Source: Paraburkholderia xenovorans LB400 (GTDB lineage Bacteria > Pseudomonadota > Gammaproteobacteria > Burkholderiales > Burkholderiaceae). Taken from it: a stretch of 64,000 nt of DNA. Each line of letters begins with the position of its first letter. The stretch's first letter is position 1. A program made the translations under genes and the position numbers. Positions 33,300 to 43,096 of the stretch are shown in pieces. Under the pieces are notes generated by a model that was not told where the DNA came from, made no database searches, and worked only from the letters and a program-made list of their open reading frames with translations. The stretch covers positions 3,968,001-4,032,000 of the forward strand of contig NC_007951.1 in assembly GCF_000013645.1 (NCBI RefSeq). The letters run 5' to 3'.

Positions 33300-35405
33300 G
33301 TGCCCCGCAAGACTCCCATCGAGCGCTACCGGAATATCGGCATCAGCGCTCACATCGATGCCGGCAAAACCACCACCACTGAACGCATCCTGTTCTACAC
33401 CGGCGTGACCCACAAGATCGGCGAGGTTCACGACGGTGCGGCGACGATGGACTGGATGGAACAGGAGCAGGAGCGCGGCATCACCATCACGTCGGCGGCC
33501 ACCACTGCTTTCTGGAAGGGCATGGCCGGCAACTATCCGGAACATCGGATCAACATCATCGACACCCCGGGCCACGTCGACTTCACGATCGAAGTGGAGC
33601 GCTCCATGCGCGTGCTCGACGGCGCCTGCATGGTGTACGACTCGGTCGGCGGCGTGCAGCCGCAGTCCGAAACCGTGTGGCGTCAGGCGAACAAGTACAA
33701 GGTGCCGCGCATTGCGTTCGTCAACAAGATGGACCGCGTGGGCGCGGACTTCTTCCGTGTGCAGCGGCAGATCGGCGACCGCCTGAAAGGCGTCGCGGTG
33801 CCGATCCAGATTCCGGTCGGCGCGGAAGAACACTTCCAGGGCGTGGTCGATCTCGTCAAGATGAAAGCCATCTTCTGGGACGAAGAGAACCAGGGCATCA
33901 AGTTCGAGTACCGCGATATTCCGCCGGAGCTAGCGGCGACCGCGAAGGAATGGCACGACAAGATGGTCGAGGCCGCGGCCGAAGCGAATGAAGAACTGCT
34001 CGACAAATACCTCGGCGGCGAGACGCTGACCGAAGAGGAAATCAAGCACGGCATTCGCGTGCGCACCATCGCCAATGAAATCGTGCCGATGCTGTGCGGC
34101 AGCGCGTTCAAGAACAAGGGCGTGCAGGCCATGCTCGACGCGGTGATCGACTATCTGCCCTCGCCGCTCGACGTGCCCGCCATTACCGGCCACGACGAAC
34201 ACGACAACGAAATCGAGCGTCATCCGAACGACAACGATCCGTTCTCGGCACTCGCCTTCAAGATCATGACCGACCCGTTCGTCGGCCAGCTGATTTTCTT
34301 CCGCGTCTATTCCGGCGTGGTGAATTCGGGCGACACGGTCTACAACGCGATCAAGGAAAAGAAGGAACGCCTTGGCCGCATCCTGCAGATGCACGCCAAC
34401 GAGCGCAAGGAAATCAAGGAAGTCTACGCGGGCGACATCGCCGCGGCCGTCGGCCTGAAGGAAGCGACCACGGGCGACACGCTGTGCGATCCGAACCACG
34501 TGATCATCCTCGAAAAGATGATCTTCCCGGAGCCGGTGATCTCGCAGGCCGTCGAGCCGAAGACCAAGGTCGACCAGGAAAAGATGGGCATTGCGCTGAA
34601 CCGTCTTGCCCAGGAAGATCCGTCGTTCCGCGTGCAGACCGATGAAGAATCCGGCCAGACCATCATCTCGGGCATGGGCGAGCTGCACCTGGAAATTCTG
34701 GTCGACCGCATGAAGCGCGAGTTCGGCGTCGAGGCGACTGTCGGCAAGCCGCAGGTTGCGTATCGCGAGACGGTGCGCAACAAGGTCGAAGACGTCGAAG
34801 GCAAGTTCGTCAAGCAGTCGGGCGGCCGCGGTCAATACGGCCACGCGGTGATTACGCTGGAGCCGGCGCCGCAAGGCAAGGGCTACGAATTCGTCGACGC
34901 GATCAAGGGCGGTGTGATTCCGCGTGAATATATTCCGGCCGTCGACAAGGGCATCCAGGAAACGCTGAAGGCCGGCGTGCTCGCGGGCTATCCGGTGGTG
35001 GACGTGAAGGTGACGCTCACCTTCGGTTCGTACCACGACGTGGACTCGAACGAAAACGCGTTCCGCATGGCCGGCTCGATGGCGTTCAAGGAAGCGATGC
35101 GCAAGGCCAGGCCCGTGCTGCTCGAACCGATGATGGCCGTCGAGGTGGAAACGCCGGAAGACTTCATGGGCAACGTGATGGGCGACCTGTCGAGCCGCCG
35201 CGGACTCGTGCAAGGCATGGAAGACATCGCCGGCGGCGGCGGCAAGCTGGTGCGCGCCGAAGTGCCGCTCGCGGAGATGTTCGGCTACTCCACGTCGCTG
35301 CGCTCCGCGACACAAGGCCGCGCGACCTACACGATGGAGTTCAAGCACTATGCGGAAACGCCGAACAACGTCGCTGAAGCCGTGATCAACGCGAAGCACA
35401 AGTAA
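33300..35405 (+). CDS. fusA: Elongation factor G, stand-alone copy
   Basis: A 701-residue translocase GTPase, full length. G1 is AHIDAGKTTTTERIL, G2 GITITSAAT, G3 DTPGHVDF and G4 NKMD. Domains II-V are intact, with GRGQYGHAVITLEP and the C-terminal RATYTMEFKHYAETP. Start GTG 33300 follows GGAGG. It is not next to rpsL, rpsG or tuf, so it is probably a second EF-G copy; the str-operon copy is expected elsewhere. No key residue is missing, so it should be active. Confidence 0.95.
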   Translation: MPRKTPIERYRNIGISAHIDAGKTTTTERILFYTGVTHKIGEVHDGAATMDWMEQEQERGITITSAATTAFWKGMAGNYPEHRINIIDTPGHVDFTIEVERSMRVLDGACMVYDSVGGVQPQSETVWRQANKYKVPRIAFVNKMDRVGADFFRVQRQIGDRLKGVAVPIQIPVGAEEHFQGVVDLVKMKAIFWDEENQGIKFEYRDIPPELAATAKEWHDKMVEAAAEANEELLDKYLGGETLTEEEIKHGIRVRTIANEIVPMLCGSAFKNKGVQAMLDAVIDYLPSPLDVPAITGHDEHDNEIERHPNDNDPFSALAFKIMTDPFVGQLIFFRVYSGVVNSGDTVYNAIKEKKERLGRILQMHANERKEIKEVYAGDIAAAVGLKEATTGDTLCDPNHVIILEKMIFPEPVISQAVEPKTKVDQEKMGIALNRLAQEDPSFRVQTDEESGQTIISGMGELHLEILVDRMKREFGVEATVGKPQVAYRETVRNKVEDVEGKFVKQSGGRGQYGHAVITLEPAPQGKGYEFVDAIKGGVIPREYIPAVDKGIQETLKAGVLAGYPVVDVKVTLTFGSYHDVDSNENAFRMAGSMAFKEAMRKARPVLLEPMMAVEVETPEDFMGNVMGDLSSRRGLVQGMEDIAGGGGKLVRAEVPLAEMFGYSTSLRSATQGRATYTMEFKHYAETPNNVAEAVINAKHK

Positions 35406-35442
35406 GCACTACGCCAACGGCATTCATGCCAACGGCTCGAAG

Positions 35443-35469
35443 CCCGTCCCTTGTGGACGGGTTTTTTTT
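35443..35469 (+). terminator. Terminator of the EF-G gene
   Basis: CCCGTCC-CTTGT-GGACGGG: a perfect 7-bp stem followed by eight T, 38 bp after the stop. Confidence 0.92.
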
Positions 35470-35580
35470 CGTCCGCCGCGCCGCGCCCAGGGCTTCTTCA
35501 CACGCACGTTTATGAACGTGCAAAAATGCCGGAAGGCGCCGTGCCGAACGCAGGGACTCACGCCCACGAGGAGACACATC

Positions 35581-36093
35581 ATGAGCCAGGATCACGAACA
35601 CCCGCATTACAACGACGTGCCGTCCACCGCGCCCGACTGGCGCGAGCATGGCGTGAAGGTCATCAAGGGCGATCAGCTCGACAGCAACACGGCGCAAACG
35701 CCGGGCATGAATCGCGCGGCGGCGATCAATGCCGCGCGCGTGGGCGCGCAGAAGATCTGGGCCGGCACCGTAACGATCCATCCGAATGCGAAGACCGGCG
35801 CGCATCATCATGGCGCGCTCGAAAGCGTGATCTATGTGGTACGCGGCCAGGCGCGCATGCGCTGGGGCGAGCATCTGGAGTTCACCGCCGAAGCCGGTCC
35901 AGGCGACTTCATTTTCGTGCCGCCGTACGTGCCGCATCAGGAGATCAACGCGAGTACCGACGACCCGCTCGAATGCGTGCTGGTGCGCAGCGACAACGAA
36001 GCGGTAGTGGTCAATCTGAACATCGACGCGGTAGAGCAACCCGAGACGGTGTTCTGGGTCGATCCGATTCACAAGCACCCGCACGATCATTAA
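35581..36093 (+). CDS. Cupin-domain protein
   Basis: A 170-residue single-domain cupin. The metal-binding motif reads GAHHHGALESVIYVVRGQAR, followed by GDFIFVPPYVPHQEINAS with the last conserved His. The N-terminus is His-rich (DHEHPHYND), as is the C-terminus (DPIHKHPHDH). The open frame extends upstream, but ATG 35581 follows GGAG directly. It is 9 bp before the Ni/Co permease gene, so a metal-linked role is possible though unproven. Confidence 0.87.
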   Translation: MSQDHEHPHYNDVPSTAPDWREHGVKVIKGDQLDSNTAQTPGMNRAAAINAARVGAQKIWAGTVTIHPNAKTGAHHHGALESVIYVVRGQARMRWGEHLEFTAEAGPGDFIFVPPYVPHQEINASTDDPLECVLVRSDNEAVVVNLNIDAVEQPETVFWVDPIHKHPHDH

Positions 36094-36102
36094 CTTCCGC
36101 CC

Positions 36103-37119
36103 ATGCAACTCATGACGCCGACCGCTTCGCTGCGCCCTCGCCTTTTCACGCTGTACGCCGTGCTGATCGCCGCCAACCTCGGTGCATGGGCGTGGGCGCT
36201 GCTCGCGTTTCGCGACTACCCGCTGCTGCTCGGCACCGCGCTGCTCGCGTACGGCTTCGGCCTGCGTCATGCGGTCGACGCCGATCACATCGCGGCGATC
36301 GACGCCGTCACGCGCAAGCTCATGCAAACCGGCAAGCGGCCGCTCGGCGTCGGGCTGGCGTTTTCGCTGGGGCATTCGACCATCGTGATCCTCGCGACGA
36401 TCGGCATAGCGTGGACCGCGCATTCGCTGCATGGCCGCTTCGAGACCTTCAAGGCCGTGGGCGGCACCATCGGCACGCTCGTCTCCGCGAGCTTCCTGCT
36501 GGTGCTGGCGGCCGTCAATCTCGTGATTCTGCGTGACGTGTGGCGCCGGTATCGCCACGTCCGGCAAAGCGGCGAATTGCCTGCTGGAACGCCGGATCCG
36601 CTTGCACCGGCCGGTCTGCTGTCGCGCGCGCTGCAACCGCTCTTCAGGCTCGTGACGAAAAGCTGGCACATGTACCCGGTCGGCGTGCTGTTCGGCCTCG
36701 GCTTCGATACTGCGACCGAAATCGGTCTGCTGGCGATTGCCGCTTCCGAAGCCGGCAAAGGTCTGCCGCTCTATTCGATTCTCGTGTTCCCCGCACTCTT
36801 CACCGCCGGCATGACGCTGGTCGATTCGACCGATAACGTGCTGATGGTGCATGCGTACGGCTGGGCTATGGACGACCCGAAACGCAAGCTCTACTACAAC
36901 GCGAGCATCACGTTCGTTTCGGCGGTGGTGGCGATCGTGATCGGCGGCGTTGAAGCGTTGGGACTGCTGTCGGACAAGCTCGGTCTGAACGGCGGCGTAT
37001 GGGATGCGATCGCCAGCGTGAACGAACGCTTCGGCGTGCTGGGTTACGGCATCGTCGCGCTGTTCATGGCGTGCTGGATCGGCTCGGTGCTGTTCCATCG
37101 CTGGCGCCGGGCGTTGTGA
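36103..37119 (+). CDS. Nickel/cobalt permease, NiCoT (HoxN/NixA) family
   Basis: A 338-residue membrane permease. The signature RHAVDADHIAAIDAVTRKLM lies near residues 53-72. The other NiCoT motifs, GLAFSLGHSTIV, GVLFGLGFDTATEIGLL and LFTAGMTLVDSTDNVLM, are all present. It imports Ni2+ and/or Co2+ at high affinity; metal preference is not readable. It is co-directional with the cupin gene. No urease, hydrogenase or cobalamin gene, and no obvious riboswitch, is in the window. Confidence 0.94.
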   Translation: MQLMTPTASLRPRLFTLYAVLIAANLGAWAWALLAFRDYPLLLGTALLAYGFGLRHAVDADHIAAIDAVTRKLMQTGKRPLGVGLAFSLGHSTIVILATIGIAWTAHSLHGRFETFKAVGGTIGTLVSASFLLVLAAVNLVILRDVWRRYRHVRQSGELPAGTPDPLAPAGLLSRALQPLFRLVTKSWHMYPVGVLFGLGFDTATEIGLLAIAASEAGKGLPLYSILVFPALFTAGMTLVDSTDNVLMVHAYGWAMDDPKRKLYYNASITFVSAVVAIVIGGVEALGLLSDKLGLNGGVWDAIASVNERFGVLGYGIVALFMACWIGSVLFHRWRRAL

Positions 37120-37313
37120 CGACGATACACACCGGTCCTTTTATCCGCCAATCGGCAACCCGGTAACGCCGCAAGCACGCCGAACCCACGGGCAATCGCT
37201 TACACTGAACCCGCTTCGCTCGCCGCTTTCGTCATTGCAATACCGTCGCCGGGCCGCGCGCATCCCGCACGGCCTTTCAGAACCGGCAACAGAACGGACT
37301 GGACACTCCATCG

Positions 37314-38978
37314 ATGAAGATTCCCGCGAACCGGTTTCCCGCACTCGGCGCAGCCCGCCTCATCGCCGACGCCTACGGCAACCACGCCATCGACGAATTC
37401 GTCGCCGGCCGCATCACGCGCCGCGATCTGCTGCGCTATGCAAGCGTGATCGGTTTGTCGCTGGCCGGCGCCAGCGTGCTGAATGCGCCGCAAGCGCGTG
37501 CGCAAGGCACCGCGGCCGCGTCGAATCAGACCATCCGCGTGGCTCACCTGACACCGGCCGGCGCGGTCGATCCGCTCACCGTGACGGACGCCGCCAGCCT
37601 CGCGCTGCTGAACCAGACCGGCGAATTCCTGATCGACGACGACGGCGAAAAGCTCGTGCTCAAGCCGGCACTCGCGTTGTCGTGGAAACCGAACGACAAA
37701 GGCGACGTGTGGACCTTCAAGCTGCGTCCGAACGTCAAGTTTCACGACGGCCAGCTGTTCAGCGCCAAAGACGTGGTCGCCACCTTCGACCGCCTCGCCG
37801 ATCCGGCGAGCGGTTCGGCGGCACTTTCCGTGCTCAAGGGCGTTCTTTCGAAAGGCGGCGCCAGGGTGGTCGACGACCACACGGTCGCGTTTCATCTGGA
37901 CGCGCCGAACGGCAACTTCCCGTATTACGTTTCCTCGGACAATTACAACGCCGTGATCCTGCCCGCGAACTACGCGGGCGGTTATGAAAAGAGCTTCATC
38001 GGCACGGGTCCGTTCAAGCTCGAAAAGTATCAGGCCAAGGTGGGCGCCTCGTTCGTACGCAATCCCGACTACTGGGGCGAAAAAGCGTTACCGCAACGCG
38101 TACAGTTCTCGTTCTACGCCGACGAACAGGCACAATTGCTCGCGCTGCAAGGCCATCAGGCCGACGTGATGGGCACCTTCACCGTGCAGGGCGGCGCCGG
38201 CATTCTGAACAATCCGGATTACAAGGCCGTGGGCGTGAAGTCGAGCGCGCACCGGCAGATTCACATGCGCAACGACAATCCGCTGTTCAAGGACAAGCGC
38301 GTGCGCCAGGCGCTGGCGTTGTCGATCGATCGCGACGTGCTGGTGCGCGGCCTGTTCAAGGGGCGCGCGCAACTCGGCAACGACAGTCCGTTCGCGCCGG
38401 TGTTTCCGTCTTCGGATGCGGGTGTTCCGCAACGCAGGATCGACGTCGCCAAAGCGAAGCAACTGCTTGCGCAAGCCGGCGTGCCGAACGGTTTCGACGT
38501 GACGCTGACCACCGAAAAATACATGGAGATTCCCGATCTCGCGGTGGTCGTGCAGAACGCGGCGAAGGCCATTGGCGTGCGCATCAATCTGAAGATCGAA
38601 AGCCAGTCGCTGTATTACGGCGCGGGCACGCCGGGCAAGTCGGACTGGCTGGACTCGCCGCTCGGCATTACCGACTACGGTCATCGCGGCGTGCCGAACG
38701 TTTTTCTGAATGCACCGCTCACCAGCACCGGCACATGGAACGCCGCGCACTTCAGGAATCCGCAATACGATCAACTGGTCGCACAATTCGTCGCGGCCAT
38801 CGATCTCGGCTCGCAGCGGAAAATCGCCGGGCAGATCCAGACGCTGCTGCTCGATGAAACGCCCATCATCATTCCGTTCTTCTACGATCAGCTGATCGCC
38901 ATGCGCAAGGGTGTGAACGGCGTGCGCTTCACCGCGCTCGCGCAGCTCTACTTCGACCGCGCGGTGTTGAGCGCGTAA
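37314..38978 (+). CDS. Dipeptide/oligopeptide-type ABC transporter substrate-binding protein, Tat-exported
   Basis: A 554-residue family 5 periplasmic binding protein. The N-terminus has about 34 cytoplasmic residues, then a twin-arginine motif (TRRDLLRYASVIG) and a hydrophobic stretch ending PQARAQ. Family sections are LALSWKPNDKGDVWTFKLRP, NVKFHDGQLFSAKDVV and RVRQALALSIDRDVLV. It is the first gene of a four-gene importer (binding protein, two permeases, fused ATPase), followed 58 bp later by the permease. Substrate unknown: peptides, opines or related. Confidence 0.92.
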   Translation: MKIPANRFPALGAARLIADAYGNHAIDEFVAGRITRRDLLRYASVIGLSLAGASVLNAPQARAQGTAAASNQTIRVAHLTPAGAVDPLTVTDAASLALLNQTGEFLIDDDGEKLVLKPALALSWKPNDKGDVWTFKLRPNVKFHDGQLFSAKDVVATFDRLADPASGSAALSVLKGVLSKGGARVVDDHTVAFHLDAPNGNFPYYVSSDNYNAVILPANYAGGYEKSFIGTGPFKLEKYQAKVGASFVRNPDYWGEKALPQRVQFSFYADEQAQLLALQGHQADVMGTFTVQGGAGILNNPDYKAVGVKSSAHRQIHMRNDNPLFKDKRVRQALALSIDRDVLVRGLFKGRAQLGNDSPFAPVFPSSDAGVPQRRIDVAKAKQLLAQAGVPNGFDVTLTTEKYMEIPDLAVVVQNAAKAIGVRINLKIESQSLYYGAGTPGKSDWLDSPLGITDYGHRGVPNVFLNAPLTSTGTWNAAHFRNPQYDQLVAQFVAAIDLGSQRKIAGQIQTLLLDETPIIIPFFYDQLIAMRKGVNGVRFTALAQLYFDRAVLSA

Positions 38979-39036
38979 TGCCGGACGCCCGAGGTTGAGC
39001 GCCCGAGCGCCAGCGCGTTCTGCGCAGGAGAGCATG

Positions 39037-40047
39037 ATGTCGAGCACGGTGACCCCTTCCACTTCCTCCGTGTCGCGCGGCAACGCGGGCCGCGTCGTGC
39101 GTTTTCTGGCTACGCGTGTCGGCTTGTCGCTGATCACGCTGTGGCTGCTCTCGGTGATCGTCTTCGCCGGCGGACAACTGCTGCCCGGCGATATCGGCCG
39201 CGCGGTGCTCGGCCCGCTCGCCGATGCGCGCGCGGTCGCCGCGCTCAATCATCAGCTCGGCGCCGACCGTCCGCTGCTGACGCAATACGTCGACTGGATT
39301 GCGCATTTCGTGCGCGGCGACATGGGGCTGTCCTATGCGTATCGCGAGCCGGTCGGGCCGTTTATCGCCAACGCGCTCGCGCATTCCGCGAAGCTCGGCT
39401 TGCTCGCGTTCATCGTCGTCGTGCCGCTCGGCATTGCGGGCGGCGTGTGGTCGGCCATGCACGCGGGGCGCTGGCTCGATCGCACGATCAGCATCGTGGG
39501 CTTGTCGGCCACGGTAGTGCCGGAATTCGTTTCGTCGATCGTGCTGATTCTGGTGTTCGGCGTGTGGCTGCGCTGGCTGCCGATCGAAGCGTCGTATCCG
39601 CCCGAAGCGAGCGCACTCGAACAGTTGCGTCATCTGGTGCTGCCGGTGCTGCCGCTCGTGCTGGTGTTCTTCGGCTACATCGCGAGAATGGCGCGCGCCG
39701 GCACCGTCGAGGCGCTCGACGCGGACTATACGCGCACCGCGATTCTCAAGGGCCTGCCGCGCCGCATCGTGATCTGGCGGCACGTCTTGCGCAACGCGTT
39801 GCTGCCCACCATCACGGTCGCCGCCACGCAGCTCGGCTATATGATCGGCGGGCTCGTGGTGGTCGAGACGCTGTTCCACTATCAGGGCATCGGCTCGCTG
39901 ATCTACAACGCCGCCAAGGCCAAGGACTTTCCCATGCTCGAAGCAGGCGTACTGACGATCGGCGTGGTCTACACCGTCGCCAATCTCGTCGCCGACGCGC
40001 TGCACGTCCTGCTCAATCCACGCTTGCGAGTGAGGAGCGCCGAATGA
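39037..40047 (+). CDS. ABC transporter permease, DppB type
   Basis: About 336 residues with six predicted membrane segments. Family features are LLPGDIGRAVLGP, QYVDWIAHFVRGDMG with the Y-R-PV pattern after it, and the ATPase-coupling loop RTAILKGLPRRIVIWRHVLR. GGAG at 39027-39030 favours the ATG at 39037 over the adjacent one at 39034. It overlaps the next permease by ATGA. Confidence 0.93.
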   Translation: MSSTVTPSTSSVSRGNAGRVVRFLATRVGLSLITLWLLSVIVFAGGQLLPGDIGRAVLGPLADARAVAALNHQLGADRPLLTQYVDWIAHFVRGDMGLSYAYREPVGPFIANALAHSAKLGLLAFIVVVPLGIAGGVWSAMHAGRWLDRTISIVGLSATVVPEFVSSIVLILVFGVWLRWLPIEASYPPEASALEQLRHLVLPVLPLVLVFFGYIARMARAGTVEALDADYTRTAILKGLPRRIVIWRHVLRNALLPTITVAATQLGYMIGGLVVVETLFHYQGIGSLIYNAAKAKDFPMLEAGVLTIGVVYTVANLVADALHVLLNPRLRVRSAE

Positions 40048-40922
40048 GCACGATCGTTCCGCCAGCCGCGCCGCCCACTGCGCGTCCGGTTACCGAGCCG
40101 CGTTTCGACCAGTTGCGCGTGCTGCTGCGCTCGCCCACCTTCGTGGTGGGCGTGGTGATCGTCGCGTGGTGGATCGTCTGCGCGATCGCCGGGCAATGGA
40201 TCGTGCGCATCGACCCTTACGCGTCCGATCCGCTCAACTCGCTGATGCCGCCGGATCGCACGCACTGGTTCGGCACCGATCAACTCGGGCGCGACGTGTT
40301 CTCGCGCGTGATCGTCGGCGCGCGCGACATTCTCACCATCGCGCCGCTCGCCACCCTGCTCGGCACGGCGGCGGGCACCACGTTGGGGTTGATCGTCGGC
40401 TACTTCGAAGGCTGGGTCGACAACGTGGCCGGACGCGCCATCGACGCCGTGCTCGCGCTGCCGCTCGTGATCGTCGCGCTGCTCGCGCTGGCCGCGGTGG
40501 GCGCGTCGAACTTCACCGTGATCCTCGTGATCGGCATCACCTTCACGCCGATCACCGCGCGCACCGTGCGCGCCGCCGTGTTCGCCGAACGGCATCTGGA
40601 CTACGTCGCGGCGGCGCAACTGCGCGGCGAGCGCGCGCCCTACATCATGTTCGCCGAGATTCTGCCGAACGTGCTGCCGCCCGTGATCGTCGAGGCGACG
40701 GTGCGGCTCGGTTACGCGATCTTCGCGGTCGCCACGCTGTCGTTCCTCGGCTTTGGCATCCAGCCGCCGTCGGCCGACTGGGGTCTCGCGCTGTCCGAGT
40801 CATACACGCTGATGGCGGGCGGCGCATGGTGGACCGTGGTGTTCGCGGCCGGCGCGATTGCGAGCCTCGTGGTCGGGGTGAATCTGATCGCCGACAGCGT
40901 GCAAGGCGTGCTCGACCGATGA
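40044..40922 (+). CDS. ABC transporter permease, DppC type
   Basis: A 292-residue permease. DRTHWFGTDQLGRDVFSRVI is the DppC signature, and AAQLRGERAPYIMFAEILPN is the coupling loop. Translation overlaps its neighbours by 4 bp on both sides (ATGA), so the operon is tightly coupled. Confidence 0.94.
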   Translation: MSTIVPPAAPPTARPVTEPRFDQLRVLLRSPTFVVGVVIVAWWIVCAIAGQWIVRIDPYASDPLNSLMPPDRTHWFGTDQLGRDVFSRVIVGARDILTIAPLATLLGTAAGTTLGLIVGYFEGWVDNVAGRAIDAVLALPLVIVALLALAAVGASNFTVILVIGITFTPITARTVRAAVFAERHLDYVAAAQLRGERAPYIMFAEILPNVLPPVIVEATVRLGYAIFAVATLSFLGFGIQPPSADWGLALSESYTLMAGGAWWTVVFAAGAIASLVVGVNLIADSVQGVLDR

Positions 40923-43096
40923 ACGGCCCGCCGCCCTCCTCGTTCCCCGCCTTCGACGTCTCGAAGAGCGACCGCACGGACGCGCTGACCGTGATCGGTC
41001 TGACGGTCACGTACCGCGTGCGCGGACGCGATCGCGAGGTGCTGCAGGACATTTCGTTCCGCGTGCGGCGCGGCGAAGCGTATGGTCTCGTCGGCGAGTC
41101 CGGCTGCGGCAAGTCGACCGTCGCGATGGCGGCGCTGCGCTATCTGCCGCGCAACGGCAAAGTGAAGGCCGGCAAGATCGTCGTCACCGGCGAGGACGTG
41201 CAGAAGCTCGATGCCGACGCGTTGCGCACCATGCGCGCCCGGACGATTTCAATGGTCTACCAGGACCCGGGGCGCGCGCTGAATCCGTCGCTGACGATTG
41301 CGCGGCAAGTCTCCGAAGCGTTCGAAGCAGCCGGCGTCGCGCGCCACGAAGCCTTGCGGCGCACGCTGGAGATGTTGCAGCGCGTGCGCATCGCCGCGCC
41401 CGAGCGGGTGATGGATAGTTATCCGCATCAATTGTCGGGCGGCATGCAGCAGCGCGTGGTGATCGCGATGGCGCTCGCCTCGAACCCCGCGCTGCTGATT
41501 CTCGACGAACCGACTACCGGGCTCGATGCTACCGTCGAGGCCGAAGTGCTCGACCTCGTCGCGCAGTTGCGCGAGGAACTCGGCACGGCTGTGCTGTTCA
41601 TCAGCCACAACCTCGCGGTGATCGGGCGGATGTGCGAACGCGTCGGCGTGCTTTACGCGGGCAAACTGGTCGAGGAGGGCGCGACGCAAGACGTCTTCAC
41701 GCGGCCGCGCCATCCCTATACGGTCGGACTGTTGCGCTGTCTGCCCACGGCCGGGCGCAGCAAGGACAGCGAGCGGCTCGATACGATCGCCGGCAGCCTG
41801 CCGTCGATGGGTATGGCGGCGCAGGGCTGCATCTACGCGGAGCGCTGCCGCCTCGCCGACGACCGCTGCCGCCGCGAAGCGCCGCCGCCGTATCGCGTGA
41901 GCGCCGCGCACGGCGATCAGATGTCGCGCTGCCATTACCACGAACGCGCGATCGAATTGCCGCGTGCGAGCGCGCAAGCCTTGGCGGAGCGCAACGGCGC
42001 GCCGCTCGACGGCAAGCCGCCTGCTCTCGTGCTGCGCGCGGAAAAACTGTCGAAGACGTTTCACGTGTCCGGCGCGCCGCTGCGCGCGGTGGACGACGTC
42101 TCAATCGATCTCGCCAGCGGTGAGACGCTCGGGCTCGTCGGCGAATCGGGCAGCGGCAAGACGACGCTCGCGAGGCTGATGCTCGGCCTGCTCACGCCGG
42201 ATGCCGGCAGCGTGCTCGAACTGGATGGCGAGCCGCTCGCGGCACGCGTCACACGACGCAGCGACGATCAGATCAAGTCGCTGCAGATCGTTTTCCAGAA
42301 TCCGGACTCGGCGCTCAACCGCGCGCATTCGGTGAAACGGCTGATCGGCCGCGCGCTGTCGCGCCTCACCACATTGCGCGGACCCGCGATCGACGAACGG
42401 CTTGCCGCGTTGACCGCCGCAGTGCGCCTGCCGCAGCGCTATCTCGACTCGCGCACGCGGCAACTGTCCGGCGGACTCAAACAGCGCGTGGCGATTGCCC
42501 GTGCGTTTGCCGGCGAGCCGCGCGTGGTGGTGTGCGACGAACCCACTTCCGCGCTCGACGTTTCCGTGCAGGCCGCGATCCTGAATCTGCTCGCCGATCT
42601 GCAGCGCGAACGTGGCGTGAGTTACGTTTTCATCTCGCACGACCTGCACGTGGTGCGCTATCTGTCGGACCGCATCGCCGTGCTGTATCTGGGCAGGCTG
42701 CTGGAAATCGGCCCGGCGGCGGCTGTGTTCTGCGGCCCGCATCATCCTTATACCGAAGCGCTGCTGTCTTCGGTACCGACGCTCGATGGCCGCGGCGGCG
42801 CAACCCGCATCCGGCTATCCGGCGATCTGCCGAGCGCGGTATCGCCGCCATCGGGCTGCGTGTTCCACACGCGCTGCCCGCGTAAGCTCGGCGCGATCTG
42901 CGAACAGCAGGACCCGCCGTTCCTCGACGCCGGCGCCGCGGCAGGGCCAGCCGCGCATCGGATCCGCTGCCACATTCCCGTCGACGAATTGCGCGCGCTG
43001 CAAGCCGCTTCACGCGATGCCGCGGACAACGTCGCGAGGAAGATCCCGGGCACCGGCTCCGAAAACGCGCCAGAAAATGCCGGGCGCGACGAATAG
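40919..43096 (+). CDS. Fused dual ATP-binding protein of a dipeptide-type ABC importer (DppD-DppF fusion)
   Basis: A 725-residue protein with two complete nucleotide-binding domains. Domain 1 has Walker A GESGCGKST (near residue 62), signature LSGGMQQR and Walker B LLILDEPTTGLD. Domain 2 has GESGSGKTT (near 409), LSGGLKQR and VVVCDEPTSALD. Each ends with the oligopeptide C-terminal cysteine cluster (GCIYAERC..., GCVFHTRC...), which binds an Fe-S cluster in some relatives. A 40-residue linker joins them. Such fusions resemble YejF and GsiA. A proline-poor, Asn-rich tail ends the protein. Confidence 0.93.
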   Translation: MNGPPPSSFPAFDVSKSDRTDALTVIGLTVTYRVRGRDREVLQDISFRVRRGEAYGLVGESGCGKSTVAMAALRYLPRNGKVKAGKIVVTGEDVQKLDADALRTMRARTISMVYQDPGRALNPSLTIARQVSEAFEAAGVARHEALRRTLEMLQRVRIAAPERVMDSYPHQLSGGMQQRVVIAMALASNPALLILDEPTTGLDATVEAEVLDLVAQLREELGTAVLFISHNLAVIGRMCERVGVLYAGKLVEEGATQDVFTRPRHPYTVGLLRCLPTAGRSKDSERLDTIAGSLPSMGMAAQGCIYAERCRLADDRCRREAPPPYRVSAAHGDQMSRCHYHERAIELPRASAQALAERNGAPLDGKPPALVLRAEKLSKTFHVSGAPLRAVDDVSIDLASGETLGLVGESGSGKTTLARLMLGLLTPDAGSVLELDGEPLAARVTRRSDDQIKSLQIVFQNPDSALNRAHSVKRLIGRALSRLTTLRGPAIDERLAALTAAVRLPQRYLDSRTRQLSGGLKQRVAIARAFAGEPRVVVCDEPTSALDVSVQAAILNLLADLQRERGVSYVFISHDLHVVRYLSDRIAVLYLGRLLEIGPAAAVFCGPHHPYTEALLSSVPTLDGRGGATRIRLSGDLPSAVSPPSGCVFHTRCPRKLGAICEQQDPPFLDAGAAAGPAAHRIRCHIPVDELRALQAASRDAADNVARKIPGTGSENAPENAGRDE

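Noticed and set aside
39141..40043. Extension of the DppC permease upstream of ATG 40044
   Set aside because: It is a shadow of the DppB gene; the ATGA overlap and family length support 40044.
40166..40918. Extension of the fused ATPase upstream of ATG 40919
   Set aside because: It runs through the DppC gene in another frame and is Arg-rich without homology features.
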